A DNA stretch of 64,000 nt from Ligustrum vulgare (GCA_963555705.1 OY743182.1:56061092-56125091); one strand, 5' to 3'. Shown: positions 25,091-36,077, numbered from the stretch's first letter. Numbers and translations: made by a program. Notes: a model not told the origin generated them from the letters alone.

Positions 25091-25368
25091 TGTAATGACC
25101 CGGGTCCCACTTAACCGGCTGTCCCGGCCATTAGATGACGGCGTACTGTCCCCACCGTACCAACACGAGTCTTTCCAGCATGCTTTTGTCCTCACTCGCA
25201 CGCTCCCCGAGAAAACTTCCCAGGAGGTCACCCATCCCAGAATTGCTCCAAGTTAAGCACGCTTAACTTTAGAGTTTCTAACGATGGACTTCCGGAAAAG
25301 AAAGTGCACCTTGTTGGTATGAGTAGTACCTATCAATTCTCTTAAGCTTTCTTAGTTGGGGTATTACA
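25091..25368 (-). repeat. Cassandra-like LTR 1 with 5S rRNA-like segment
   Basis: 278 bp, TGTAATGACC...GGGTATTACA. It is nearly identical to 25499-25773; one difference seen is CCGG versus CGGG near the start. Confidence 0.9.
25205..25330 (-). other. 5S rRNA-derived segment inside the Cassandra-like LTR
   Basis: The minus strand reads GTTAAGCGTGCTTAAC, close to the 5S box A region, and GGGATGGGTGACCTCC, matching the 5S box C region. The 5' part is diverged. Cassandra TRIMs are known for 5S-like LTRs, and the polymerase III promoter boxes may be kept. This is not a functional 5S gene by sequence. The second LTR repeats it at about 25613-25738. Confidence 0.85.
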
Positions 25369-25498
25369 ATCACCCCTTGTTAGACTCACGACGTCCTCGT
25401 CGCGCTTAACCCAGGCGTTGGGATTCTAGAGGTGGCTCCCGCCTATGGCGTAGCACTTAGTTCCCGATTTCCGGCTGGCGATCATCTCTGATACCATT
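25369..25498 (-). other. Cassandra-like internal region with primer site
   Basis: 130 bp, non-coding. The minus-strand primer site is TGGTATCAGAGA (25485-25496), two bases inside LTR 2. Confidence 0.85.
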
Positions 25499-25773
25499 TG
25501 TAATGACCCGGGTCCCACTTAACGGGCTGTCCCGGCCATTAGATGACGGCGTACTGTCCCCACCGTACCAACACGAGTCTTTCCAGCATGCTTTTGTCCT
25601 CACTCGCACGCTCCCCGAGAAAACTTCCCAGGAGGTCACCCATCCCAGAATTGCTCCAAGTTAAGCACGCTTAACTTTAGAGTTTCTAACGATGGACTTC
25701 CGGAAAAGAAAGTGCACCTTGTTGGTATGAGTAGTACCTATCAATTCTCTTAAGCTTTCTTAGTTGGGGTATT
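25499..25773 (-). repeat. Cassandra-like LTR 2, lacking its last three bases
   Basis: Matches LTR 1 up to GGGGTATT; the final ACA is replaced by CTCTGATACCAAGC leading into the LARD LTR. This is the chimeric junction. Confidence 0.9.
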
Positions 25774-25787
25774 CTCTGATACCAAGC

Positions 25788-28254
25788 TGTAAGGCCCCGA
25801 GTTCCGAGGAGCCGGGAACGTCACTTTTCTAAATTCTTGAATAAAACTTTTGTTGCGGAAAATGATTAAATATTAAATATCGCATTTATTGAATAAAAGT
25901 TTAGCGATAATTCAAATGGAATAGGTAAATTCGTACAAATTTATAAAAATGACAATTCTTGATAAAATGAAATAATTATTTCAAAGCTCACGACTTTTAA
26001 AAATATCAATTTGTAATTTTCCGTCATTGCCCATCACTCGCCACCGTCTCCGAAATCTGTAAAAGATTTTTAAAAACGGGTTGAGCATTTCATAGAAATA
26101 CTCAGTAGACTCGCGCATAATAATCATTTAACGTTATAAATTAAAACACATAATCATGATATTCAAGTCTCAGGTGTCTAACGATCACCAGTATTCTCAT
26201 GAACATAAAGTTCAAGTTCTCATGCATTTAAGCAAGTAATTCTCATGAACATAAAGTTCAAGTTCTCATGCATTTAAGCAAGTAATTCTCATGAACATAA
26301 AGTTCAAGTTCTCATGCATTTAAGCAAGTAATTCTCATGAACACAATCATACATGCTAAACTTATAAATCAAATAATTATTGATGCGCACTTTTGAAAAA
26401 CGTAAATTTGTAGATAAGAGTCTACCTTAAATCTGACGAGTGTAAAGTTGAGCGGGAAACGACTTAACTCCTTTAAAATCTCCGTACGCTTCGTCTAGCC
26501 AATTAGAAGATCAAGTCGAATTAGTCTTTTGAAATCTATAGTTTAAAATGATATATTACAATTTGGGGACTTAAATTGATGATTTGAAAGTTGATGGACT
26601 AAAATGAATAATTTGAAAGTTCAAGGACTAAAATGAATACTTTTGAAAGTTGAGGGACTACAATGTAAATTTTCCAAAAGTTGGGTCGAAGCTCAAATAA
26701 ATATTACTATAAGGCTGAAATAATAGATTTTAAAAATGAAGGGGCGGGTTAAAATCGTTTCGAAACTTAGGGGCTGAAATTATAAGTTTTAAAAACTATA
26801 GGGACCGATTTGAAACACTTTAAAACTTTGAGGTACTGAAATAGAAACTTGTAAAACTTGAACTTAAAATCAAATGAAATAAATCTACAGGGACTGAAAT
26901 GAGTTTGATACTTAGGGTTAAAATAATAACTTTTGAAACTTTAAAGTAAGATTTAAAAATATTTAAACTATAGGGGCTGTTTTAGATTATTTTAAAAACT
27001 TGGGGACTGAAATGAATAACTTTAAAAGTTAGGGACCAAAAAGCAAATTCTGGAAATTTAAATATATACAAATTCATATCCATTCTCTCTGTCTCTTACC
27101 GTGCGAAGAGAGAGAGAGACGAAGACAGAGAGTAGAGACGGGGAGGGGGGGGAGCGGCGGAGGTTATTGCCGGCGCCAACCGCCGGAGATCCACGGTGGT
27201 TTCACCGCCGTCGCAAGGAGGTGACAAGGAGGGAGAAATGGTGGTGAAAAGATGAAGTTTTGGGGCTGATTTTGGCTGTAAGGTCGCGGTCTTGGGTGAT
27301 CGCGATTTGGAGTTCTTGCCGGCGGAAATGGGTCGAGTTCAGGTAAGGTTCTGGGCTTGTTATATTTCTTGGTTTTGAATTTTGATTTTGGCTTATTTGG
27401 TGAGGATTTGGATGATGGGCAGTGGCGGTGAGAGGTGGTTCGATGTGCGGTGATGTTGGTTGTGATGGTGTGTTGAACTGGTTGCGGTGGTGATGATGAA
27501 TGGTGGTGGGTTGGAGGTTTGTGGTGGTGCTGCAGGCGGTGGTTTGGATGTGGTTCGGCGGTGGATGCTTGGCCGCGATTCGGTGGTGCTGCTGATGATG
27601 ATGAATGGCTGGGCAGTGGAGGCCGATGGTGCGAGCAGTGGTGTTGGTTGCACGGTGATGATGATGATGATAATGAAGAAGGTGGCCGTGATTGACGGCT
27701 GTGACAGGTTGTGGCCGCGGTGGTTTGCAGCGGATTTGGTAGTGTTTTGGGTTAGTCTCGTAGGCGGTGGTGGCTGAGGATGGTTGCTGGAAGTGGCTGA
27801 AAAGGAGTTGGGAGAGGTTGGCTGCGGAAAGGGGACTGCAAATTAGTTTGTTGAATCAGGGTTGTGGGGTGTGGTGGTGTATAAAGAGTGTGTTGGGTGA
27901 AGTGAAGAGTATGGGTTGAGGGGGTTGGGAAATGTGAGGGAATCTTATGGGGTTTGGTAGAGTGTGAAAATCAAGACAAACATGCACGTAGTTCTAGGAA
28001 TATTCACGCGCGAATGAGATTGATGAAATTTGGGATAAAAATGATTTTGAAAATAATAATTTAAATTAATAAATAAAATAATAAAATTTTGGAAATTTGA
28101 ATTTATTTTAAAAAAATTGAATTAATTCGATATTTCTCGATGTGGCTAGATGAACGCGTCATGACGTTAACTTAAAATGAGTGAGATTGCAGCGACACAA
28201 TTTTCGAGACTTTGAAATAATTATTAAATTGCGTAGAAATTCTCGGTCGCTACA
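25788..28254 (-). repeat. LARD-superfamily LTR forming the right half of the chimera
   Basis: TGTAAGGCCCCGAGTTCC...CTCGGTCGCTACA, 2467 bp, related to the array LTRs at both ends and in layout: AAACTT-type 30-35 bp degenerate repeats (26570-27060), a GA-rich block (27098-27140) and a GCCGGCG-rich block. The frames at 27393-27777 are simple GGTGG and GATGAT low-complexity sequence. Confidence 0.85.
26186..26345 (+). repeat. 46-bp tandem repeat, three full copies plus part
   Basis: The unit contains ATTCTCATGAACATAAAGTT, then CAAGTTCTCATGCATTTAAG and CAAGT. The copies appear identical, so amplification was recent. Confidence 0.95.
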
Positions 28255-28259
28255 ATGTT
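28255..28259. repeat. Target site duplication of the chimeric insertion, right (ATGTT)
   Basis: Second copy; the Athila-like LTR resumes here. Confidence 0.95.
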
Positions 28260-28958
28260 TCTAGGCTAGGTTAATTGTGTTGGAATTGTGATGAAGTTTT
28301 GATTTCTTGACTCCATATTTTAATCTATTATTTAATTTATGCAATTCATGATTTTGAGCAATTGAATTATGCTTTTTCTATCATGCAATTACTTGATCAC
28401 TAGTTGTATGATTTTAGGTTGTGATTTCTTAAGTTCGAAAGATTAGGATTTCATTAGACTTGTTTCAATTGCCACAAAGTCCGATAGGGGATAGAAATAT
28501 ACCCCTATGCTTTGTGTTATCTGCTATAATATTCATAGTTCTTTTAATGCTTTCTTGCACATTCGTATTCAACATAGAAATATAGTTAGGTCGTGTATAG
28601 GAATAGACGTTATTGCTTGTCCGAAAGGAAGTTTTAACAACATTAGGAATATGGATTTTCAAAACCCGTGAATTGTATTTAAATAATTGGTTAAGATATG
28701 GATGATAGAGTCAAAATGGATTCATAATTCTAATACATTTATTTTCATTCGTTCAAAATCAAATTTGTCAATTTTTTAGTTTAATCTTTGTTTTAGTTTT
28801 CAAAATCAAAATTCTCAAATCAAAGCAAATCTCTAGTTCCGGTTAAGGTAGTAATCTAAAATACAATTTAAAACAATCTCTGTGGGATCGATATTCGGAC
28901 TTAAAATCCACTTTATTACTTGCGCGACCCGTGCACTTGCGGATCGTTATCAAGTTTT

Positions 28959-28976
28959 TGGCGCCGTTGCCGGGGA
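28959..28976 (+). promoter_or_regulatory. Primer binding site of the Athila-like element
   Basis: TGGCGCCGTTGCCGGGGA, six bases after the LTR end. This sequence is characteristic of Athila-group elements (usually assigned to tRNA-Asp, recalled from general knowledge). Confidence 0.85.
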
Positions 28977-29171
28977 TTGTAGTTTAAATTTATTTTTAGA
29001 TTACATTCACTAATTCGGACTTTTTACTTTTTATTTTTTTATTATTTTTTTTTAGTTTATTTTTATTTTGTTACTTTGGATTATCCACCACAATTTTAAG
29101 CCTTCCCATGTTTGGTTTTTCTTGCGAGGTATATTTGAATCTACCATTGGCTTGCAATAAATGATTTCAAC

Positions 29172-29921
29172 ATGGACTATGAAGACATGTTTAGAGAATA
29201 TCCAGGCTGTGAATTTTGCTCCAAAATATATTGTAATGGACAGTGTTTGGATGCGAGCAATATTTGGGTCACACCAAAACTCCTAGTGTTTAAAGAATAC
29301 TTGAAATGTCGACAACAAGCAATTGACACGTCAGATGCAAGTCACATGCTCTTTGATGAGTGTGTACCAAACGAGTGGGACGAGGACATCGCTCTAGTGG
29401 GAGATGGTCCTCCACTATGGAGTGAAAAGGTAATTTCAAAATACTTTCTGAAGTTAGCCAAGTTAGATGAAGGTGATATGCTGTTGGGAGACTCCATGTA
29501 TTGGAGTGAATTTAAAAGGTGGGGGTATAATCCACTCGAAGAAATTCGTAGGAAGGACTTGTCAATGCCCGTGGAGTTTGACGAAAAACCCGCCATTGAA
29601 TCCAAAGATGAGTCAACTATTGAAGAAACGCTTGAAGATAATGAAAAATCAATCACAGTGGAGCTAAATAGAGATTTGGACATCAATGAGGAAGAAATCA
29701 ACTTACATGGTTTTGACCTTGTTGATTGCCAAGTAATTGAGTTTGTAATTAAACCCGATGAGGAGGTGGAAGTCTTCATAGTTGAATTTGAACTGGATGA
29801 GGACACGTTCTATAATATGGAGATGGGAAATTTCGAGTCTTGGAGATCAAATGAGGAGTGGAACAAATCCAAAAGAAAGAAGATGGGAAAGGCATCCAAA
29901 GCTTTCTTTAGGTGCCCTTGA
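29172..29921 (+). CDS. Uncharacterised 249-residue acidic protein of the Athila-like element
   Basis: The only sizeable intact frame in this element, starting about 195 bp after the primer site where gag would normally be. Near the N-terminus it has CEFCSKIYCNGQC, spacing C-x2-C-x4-C-x3-C, a possible metal-binding knuckle. The middle and C-terminal parts are very acidic (DESTIEETLEDNE, DEEVEVF) and the end is basic (KSKRKKMGKASK). I do not recognise gag, protease or polymerase domains. It may be a gag-region derivative or a captured sequence. It stays open over 250 codons without gaps, which suggests recent selection or recent insertion. Confidence 0.55.
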   Translation: MDYEDMFREYPGCEFCSKIYCNGQCLDASNIWVTPKLLVFKEYLKCRQQAIDTSDASHMLFDECVPNEWDEDIALVGDGPPLWSEKVISKYFLKLAKLDEGDMLLGDSMYWSEFKRWGYNPLEEIRRKDLSMPVEFDEKPAIESKDESTIEETLEDNEKSITVELNRDLDINEEEINLHGFDLVDCQVIEFVIKPDEEVEVFIVEFELDEDTFYNMEMGNFESWRSNEEWNKSKRKKMGKASKAFFRCP

Positions 29922-32893
29922 ATTAATTTCCAAAAAGTCTAGCTCTAGACTTTAAATGAAGCGCTTGTTGGGAGGCAACCCAATTTCTCAAACCCTTTTT
30001 CTTTATTTGTTTTATCTATTTTCTTTATTAGTGTTTTGATGCTACACACTGCATTTTAGGATCACTTGCATGCTTAGGATTCATATTTTGACATGTTAGC
30101 GACATTGAATACTTCATTGCACTTATTCTTGCATGTTTTAGCATCTTTAGGATTTATTTGTTTTCTATTTGTTTGTAGCTTTTTATCACAATCTTCCACT
30201 TGATCACCTAGCTTAGGACATGAACATATTGTTTAGAAGTTGGTTGCAAGCATTAGAAGGCATTTAGGGGTCGAAAACAGGGTCCAAAACTCAAATTTTG
30301 AAAAAAATTCAAGTAACTGTCCATTAACACCATGCGGTCGCACGATGTTACAACCGTGCGGTCGCACGGTACTTTTCTGGCAGAAACGGCAGATTGTATA
30401 CATAATGCAACAACTTTCATTCTAGCCACTTCAAACCCGATTTTCTTCCCCCAAATCATCATGCATCGAGTCCAAACTCATTCCTCATTATTTTGCACAT
30501 TATTTTAACTCAAAGTCATGCCTTACATTGCATTCAAAACATTAAAAGGTATGAGCTTTTCCACACATTTACACAAAATCTTGCATAATTTGATGTTCTT
30601 AATATTTTTATGTGATTGGTGAATTGTAGATAAATGGGGATGGGTTTAGGCTAGAACTTGGAGTATTGAATTGTGTTTATTAGGTGAAAATTTTTTGGTT
30701 TGATTCAAGTCTCCAACTCTATGATTTTCATTGATTTCTTCATATGCATGCTAGGTGCTCGATAAAATGCTACAATGAATGTTTTGTTGAGTTTTCGCAA
30801 TTCTTTTTGGATGATCACCTTCATAACACGTTATACATCATTTGTGTATCATTCAATCACTATTTATACTCTTTTAAGGCATGAAACTCAACATGAACAT
30901 CTTTGCACTTCAATGCACCTCATTGCAAGGCATCACAGCACCACTGCACCAATTCCAGCTTCATGTCACCTACTTTGTCGCATCCTTTCATGACCCAAAT
31001 GAACTCCAAATTTGCTGAATTTTTGATATGTTGTAGACCAAGTTATGTTATTTCATATGCCTGGGACATGTCTCGGGAAATTTTCACTTTTTCGAGGCGA
31101 TGTCAAGGGTTGAAAATCAGTGGTCGACCACTTTTCAAAAATTTCAATTTTTTTTCTAAGTCCTAGTTTGGGTGTGTTGTACTGATTTTCTTTAGTTCCT
31201 ATGTGATGATTATACTTCTAATGACCATTAATGTTTATTTGCAAGGAACATATCATCATGGGACAATTCACGCCAAACGTGGAAAAGGAAGTAAGGGATC
31301 ATTTCATCCAACAAAACATTCAAGTCAAAGCTTAAAAAATGGAAACACTAACTCTCCAAACTCGGGAAGTACATTAACCCTCTTTGTTATTTTTTTTTGT
31401 TTATTTTCTTTATTTATTTTGAATACATTGAGGACAATGTATGATTCTAGTTTGGGGGTGGGAATTTCATTCATGTGCTTTCTTGTACGCATTCATTCGA
31501 TTTTGGGTAGAAAATTCAAATATATTGAAAAATGTGAAAAAATCATAAAAAGTGAAAATTTTGAAAATTTTTTGTTGATTTATTTATTGCTTATGACATG
31601 ATTTGAATTGACTTTTGTGCTTTAGTTAGAATATTGGGCAACATGTGAACTAAATTTTTCTTAACATTCATCCATGTAATACTTTAATCAAACTTGAGCA
31701 CATAGCCATTTCAAATAAAAACTTGTGTAGGGAGATGCTTGATACTTGTGGGGTAAACTTGTGCAATTTGAACGTAGAACTGATTGTAGAATCCCAAACC
31801 TTAAGAAATTAGATCCCAGTCTAAAATGTAGAACCAAACTGTTCAAGAAGCAGTTTAGGGGTGGGAAGGTTAGATTGAGTATGCATTGGTAGATTGAGGA
31901 TTTGAACTTTTTAATTTTACATCTTTAGTGTAAGGGGTTTCGATCAACGGGTATAAACCATAATAACCAGCATAAAAACAGAAAAATGCTGAAGGTCTTA
32001 TTCTACTCTTCAAATGCCTTTTTGACTCGAGCAAGTAAGTCTGAGGGGTTCTTTGAACCCGGTACCCTAAAGCCAACTGGTTTGGGAGTTTCCGATCTGA
32101 AAGCTCGCTACAGGGGTCAACTAGAAAGCAAGTACGGAGAGTGGACTTACACATAAGACGTTAAAACATCTTTAACTTTTTTGTTTATGCCTTTATGATT
32201 CGGGTAATTAAGTCTGAGGGATTCTTTGAACCTGGTACCCTAAGCTCAACTGAGTTGGGAGCTGCCGACCTAAAGCTCGCTACAGGGGTCATATAGAAAG
32301 CAAGTATGAAAAGTATTGCACAAAGATGGTAAAAGACAAGGACATTAAAAGAAAAAGTCGTCCACATGAAAGAAAAATGGAATAAAATGGTATAAGCTTT
32401 GTTGATTGAAATTCCTAACACTTTGTTAATTTTTCTTGGTCTGTCGTGCATACTTGTCTAGTACTAACTGCCTTGTGTGTTAAAATGCGATTTATACATG
32501 TTTAGAAACCACATCAATAGGAAAGACCTCGGGATATGAGAGAAAAGTAATAAGGTTGTGATCATCCATGAGAGGGTAAGGAAAATTAAAAGAAAATCAT
32601 TGTTAACCACATGGGATTCGGGCTTACTTTTGCATAAAAAGTCACACATTGTCAAGTTTATTTTTTGCATAAGTTTGCGGTTGATTTTGGCTATTCACAC
32701 ACACACAATGAAGTTGAGCATCGGATGAATGAAAATATTTTATGTTGTTCATATTTCTTTGTCTAAAGTGAATCGTCAATTTGGATTATTGAAGCGCATG
32801 GTAAATAAGTTGACAAAAGCAAAAGCATAATTTTTTATTTTGCCGTTTTACATTTATAGTTTAGTTTTATTTCGTTCGAGGACGAACAATAGT
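29922..32893 (+). other. Non-coding 3' internal region of the Athila-like element
   Basis: Contains the conserved Athila-group motif TTGTTGGGAGGCAACCCAAT (29967-29986, a short hairpin), GC-rich palindromes (30332-30370), a second purine tract CTAGTTTGGGGGTGGGAAT (31448-31466) and a duplicated block at 32036-32134 and 32206-32305 with TACCCTAA and AAAGCTCGCTACAGGGGTCA. No polymerase genes; the open frames here are short and unsupported. Confidence 0.75.
32036..32305 (+). repeat. Diverged direct repeat, about 100 bp, two copies
   Basis: Both copies read AAGTCTGAGGG, TTCTTTGAACC, GGTACCCTAA, GCTCGCTACAGGGGTCA and AGAAAGCAAGTA in order, with the second start near 32206. Confidence 0.9.
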
Positions 32894-32909
32894 TCTAGTT
32901 TGGGGGTGT
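32894..32909 (+). promoter_or_regulatory. Polypurine tract of the Athila-like element
   Basis: TCTAGTTTGGGGGTGT directly before the 3' LTR, preceded by TCGAGGACGAACAA, as is common in this group. Confidence 0.85.
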
Positions 32910-34342
32910 TGATAAGTGTATTTTATACACTTATTTCTATCCTAAAAGTAGGATTTTATATGTTTGTTTTAGAATATTCGCTATTTATTTTGTGTTATTT
33001 GTTTACATTTCAGAAATAATCCCAAAGTCGAGAAAATAAAGGAATTGAAGCGAAAATTGAGCAATTGGATGTACAAAGTGTCAAAGTGAGCAAATCAAGA
33101 ATTGATGCAGTCAATCAAATGGTTAATTTGAAGAAAAAATCGAATTTGGAAGAAATCAGAAGTTCAGGGGTTAAATTGCAACAATCAGAAGTTGGAGGAC
33201 TTACTGTGCAATTAAAAGATAGGGACCAAGTTGCAGAATTTAAAAGATAAAAATTGCAGCCGGAATTACAACCGTGCGGCCGTACGGTTGAAAAAGGCGT
33301 GCGGTCGCACGGTCAAAAAATTCGACGACTGAAGTTTACCTGCAGAGTCATGCGATCGCGTGTTTTTGAACCTTGCGGCCGCAAGGTAGTCCCGACTGGG
33401 CCTCAGCTGGGCTTTTTACGCGAAATTCAGCAATTTCCTCCACAACTAACCTAATTCTCATGAACATCTATAAATACCAGACCTAAGGCACGAAATTGAA
33501 GGTTCCCAATCTTCATAATTCATGCCAAAACGCTGTCAAAGTGCCGAGGGATCCAAACCACGCCAAGATCAAGATTGAAGATACAATTGCAAGGAGATGA
33601 ATTGGGTTACATCTATTCATATCTCTTGTTATTTACTTTCTATTATGTTTCTAGGCTAGGTTAATTGTGTTGGAATTGTGATGAAGTTTTGATTTCTTGA
33701 CTCCATATTTTAATCTATTAATTAATTTATGCAATTCATGATTTTGAGCAATTGAATTATGCTTTTTCTATCATGCAATTACTTGATCACTAGTTGTATG
33801 ATTTTAGGTTGTGATTTCTTAAGTTCGAAAGATTAGGATTTCATTAGACTTGTTTCGATTGCCACAAAGTCCGATAGGGGATAGAAATATACCCCTATGC
33901 TTTGTGTTATCTGCTATAATATTCATAGTTCTTTTAATGCTTTCTTGCACATTCGTATTCAACATAGAAATATATTTGGGTCGTGTGTAGGAATAGACGT
34001 TATTGCTTGTCCGAAAGGAAGTTTTAACAACATTAGGAATATGGATTTTCAAAACCCGTGAATTGTATTTAAATAATTGGTTAAGATATGGATGATAGAG
34101 TCAAAATGGATTCATAATTCTAATACAATTATTTTCATTCGTTTAAAATCAAATTTGTCAATTTTTTAGTTTAATCTTTGTTTTAGTTTTCAAAATCAAA
34201 ATTCTCAAATCAAAGCAAATCTCTAGTTCCGGTTAAGGTAGTAATCTAAAATACAATTTAAAACAATCTCTGTGGGATCGATATTCGGACTTAAAATCCA
34301 CTTTATTACTTGCGCGACCCGTGCACTTGCGGATCGTTATCA
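32910..34342 (+). repeat. 3' LTR of the Athila-like element (uninterrupted)
   Basis: 1433 bp. It preserves the empty site of the chimeric insertion. Its central palindrome reads ACCTTGCGGCCGCAAGGT (33370-33387), differing from the 5' LTR at one base in each arm. Confidence 0.95.
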
Positions 34343-34507
34343 CTTAACATGATCAGGCCAAAGATGTTGATGATGTACCACCGTGTCAGGTCCGGCTGGA
34401 TAAACCATCCCGCTCGCTACTATTTGTTTCTCACCATTAAGACTTATGGCGAGACAACAAGGAGTCGGCTTATATTGTATAACATCATTGAACATATATG
34501 TTAGCAA
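34343..34507 (-). pseudogene. CACTA transposase gene, exon 5, 5' part
   Basis: Begins after CTGGAAG and reads LLTYMFNDVIQYKPTPC, then ASGMVYPAGPDTVVHHQ and LWPDHVK up to the CTTAA insertion point. It continues at 24350-24214. Confidence 0.8.
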
Positions 34508-34567
34508 CTTCCAGTTGAAATAACATAAATAATGTTAAAAAATTCTAAGTAACTTAACATTAAATAC

Positions 34568-34996
34568 CTGAAGTCCATGAAATGGATCTAGATCCACGGG
34601 GTGGCAACTGCTGCGAATTGGTGGTCGGGGCTGTGGAGTTACGTCCACCTCGGCCTCAACATTTAAGCCCAGGCGCTGGAGGATAGCATCGTATTTAGTC
34701 TGCATACTATGGTACTCGTTCTGCATAGTATCGAATTTACTTTGCATCTCCGACATGGTCTGTTGCCTGACCCGCTCGGCAATACTATCCTCCATCTCTG
34801 AGCTGATCATCTCCTTAATATCGTCTACTGAGACGACCCCACACGAAAGTCTAATGTAATCATCAGGCCTGCCGTAAACATCCCTCGTGGTCACATAGAC
34901 GCCACACCCCCTCACCCTACTAGGGTGATCTGGCTTACCAAGGGCTTCACTTAAAATATCATGATGTCTACTTGCCACAAATGTCCCCTGCGTGGA
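34568..34996 (-). pseudogene. CACTA transposase gene, exon 4
   Basis: Open throughout: TQGTFVASRHHDILSEALGK, then PSRVRGCGVYVTTRDVYG, a coiled-coil-like stretch (MQNEYHSMQTKYDAILQRLG) and a proline-rich end. The pattern matches plant Transposase_24 (Ptta/En/Spm) proteins. Acceptor TTAGCAG, donor CTTCAG|GTATTT. Confidence 0.8.
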
Positions 34997-35103
34997 CTGC
35001 TAAGCTTTTTCAACTTATTGACAGAAAAATGAAACATAAATATAAGTATATATTTAAGTAAATTTGAATTTAAATTATGAAAAAATAATCATGATATACT
35101 TAC

Positions 35104-35361
35104 AATTTTATCAAACACCCCCCTCGTTTTCTCGATGGGGATGTAATAACTTCTATCTTCTTTCTTCTTAAATCTAGCTCGAATCCAATCTAAACTTCGA
35201 TCCTCACTTACAATTGACGAGCTAATCATGTCGTATGAAGAACTAGAAGACAATGGGTCACTGACTAGCCACTGTGGCTTCATCCCTGCATAACCAGCTG
35301 AGCCCATATAATGTGGATGCTCATTTCGCAATTGAGCATCCCTGTCCTTCTTACTTTTTTC
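35104..35361 (-). pseudogene. CACTA transposase gene, exon 3
   Basis: Reads EKSKKDRDAQLRNEHPHYMG, SAGYAG and KTRGVFDKI. Acceptor TTTTCAG, donor ATT|GTAAGT. The YAG motif is typical of this transposase family. Confidence 0.8.
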
Positions 35362-35432
35362 CTGAAAAATGTCACATCAAGTATTTAATTTTCAACTCAA
35401 TAAATCACATGCGTACATTTAAATATATATAC

Positions 35433-35639
35433 CTTAAACTTCTCAGTTTGGCGTTCTTTCTTGAACGAGTCCCATTGCTCTTCAGTTATAAAATCGTAAA
35501 GCTGCGTAGGAGATGTATATTTCGGGTGGTCATGTGTAATATAATCATGAACCAGCCGAGTCTTGAAATCTTTTCATCGTATCCCCGCAACTTTCAATAC
35601 CCTTTTTTTGGCTGCGTCATCGAGGATGTTGAACTCCCT
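35433..35639 (-). pseudogene. CACTA transposase gene, exon 2, with premature stop
   Basis: Reads REFNILDDAAKKRVLKVAGI, then a TGA at 35574-35576 where the family has tryptophan, then KDFKTRLVHDYI. Acceptor TTTCAG, donor AAG|GTATAT. The stop would truncate the protein. Confidence 0.8.
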
Positions 35640-35720
35640 CTGAAAGACGAATATAATATGCGATGTTATAGAAAAAAATTACGAAACGTTATCAATTAAC
35701 CATGTATGAAGTGATAGTAC

Positions 35721-35984
35721 CTTTATTTCTTCCCACATCATGTCCTTAAGGCCGGGATCAACCTTGTGCCAATCACTGATGTTTATGTCAACGTGAATAC
35801 GGGCCAAACACCCAACATAATTTTTGAAGTTCCCTTTGCCTGGTCCGATTGGCCTATGTTTTTCATCGAACTCGATGACATTCACTTCCCCGGCCTTCTT
35901 CATGTTTTTGCACATTGTTGACCCTCTAGTCTTTTTTGTGCTGGTAGTACGATGATCATCTGAAGATGATGAAGACTCGGCCAT
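35721..35984 (-). pseudogene. CACTA transposase gene, exon 1
   Basis: Starts MAESSSSSDDHRTTSTKKTR, then VIEFDEKHRPIGPGKGNF and VGCLARIHVDINISDWH, the N-terminal pattern of plant Transposase_24 proteins. Donor AAAG|GTACTA. The start ATG at 35982-35984 is the one that opens this frame. Confidence 0.8.
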
Positions 35985-36025
35985 TATATTGAGACCACTG
36001 TGAACGTACCTGCACATATAACAAC

Positions 36026-36029
<4 letters not shown>

Positions 36030-36076
<47 letters not shown>
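36030..36076 (+). repeat. TA microsatellite
   Basis: (TA)n in the CACTA 5' region. Confidence 0.95.

Positions 36077-36077
<1 letters not shown>

Larger units (their letters stand above)
25091..28254 (-). mobile_element. Chimeric retroelement: Cassandra-type TRIM joined to a LARD LTR
   Basis: The left half is a miniature element with 5S-like LTRs (25091-25773). The right half is a 2467-bp LTR of the LARD superfamily (25788-28254). They meet at a short CTCTGATACCA sequence, the complement of the primer site found in both families. The unit as a whole has TG...CA ends, TGTAATG at left and CGCTACA at right, and one ATGTT target duplication, although its two terminal repeats are unrelated. This implies a hybrid integrated as one molecule; see findings. 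Confidence 0.85.
24351..28952 (+). repeat. 5' LTR of the Athila-like element, interrupted by a nested insertion
   Basis: LTR sequence is 24351-25090 and 28255-28952. The small frames inside (for example 24506-24691) occur in both LTRs and show no domain. Confidence 0.95.
24351..34342 (+). mobile_element. Non-autonomous Athila-like LTR retrotransposon
   Basis: LTRs begin TGATAAGTGT and end GGATCGTTATCA. The undisturbed 3' LTR is 1433 bp; the 5' LTR is the same length once a 3164-bp nested insertion is subtracted. The primer site TGGCGCCGTTGCCGGGGA and the CTAGTTTGGGGGTGT purine tract are typical of Athila-group Ty3 elements. The 3.96-kb internal region has one open frame (29172-29921) but no protease, reverse transcriptase or integrase. 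I counted roughly 16-18 substitutions between the LTRs, so insertion was fairly recent. Target duplication CTTAA. Confidence 0.9.

Noticed and set aside
25205..25330. Possible genuine 5S rRNA gene
   Set aside because: Only the internal promoter-like part is close to 5S; the 5' part is diverged and the block lies in paired LTRs of a Cassandra-type element.
27393..27777. Overlapping 86- and 96-codon frames
   Set aside because: GGTGGTGATGATGAT-type simple sequence in a LARD LTR.
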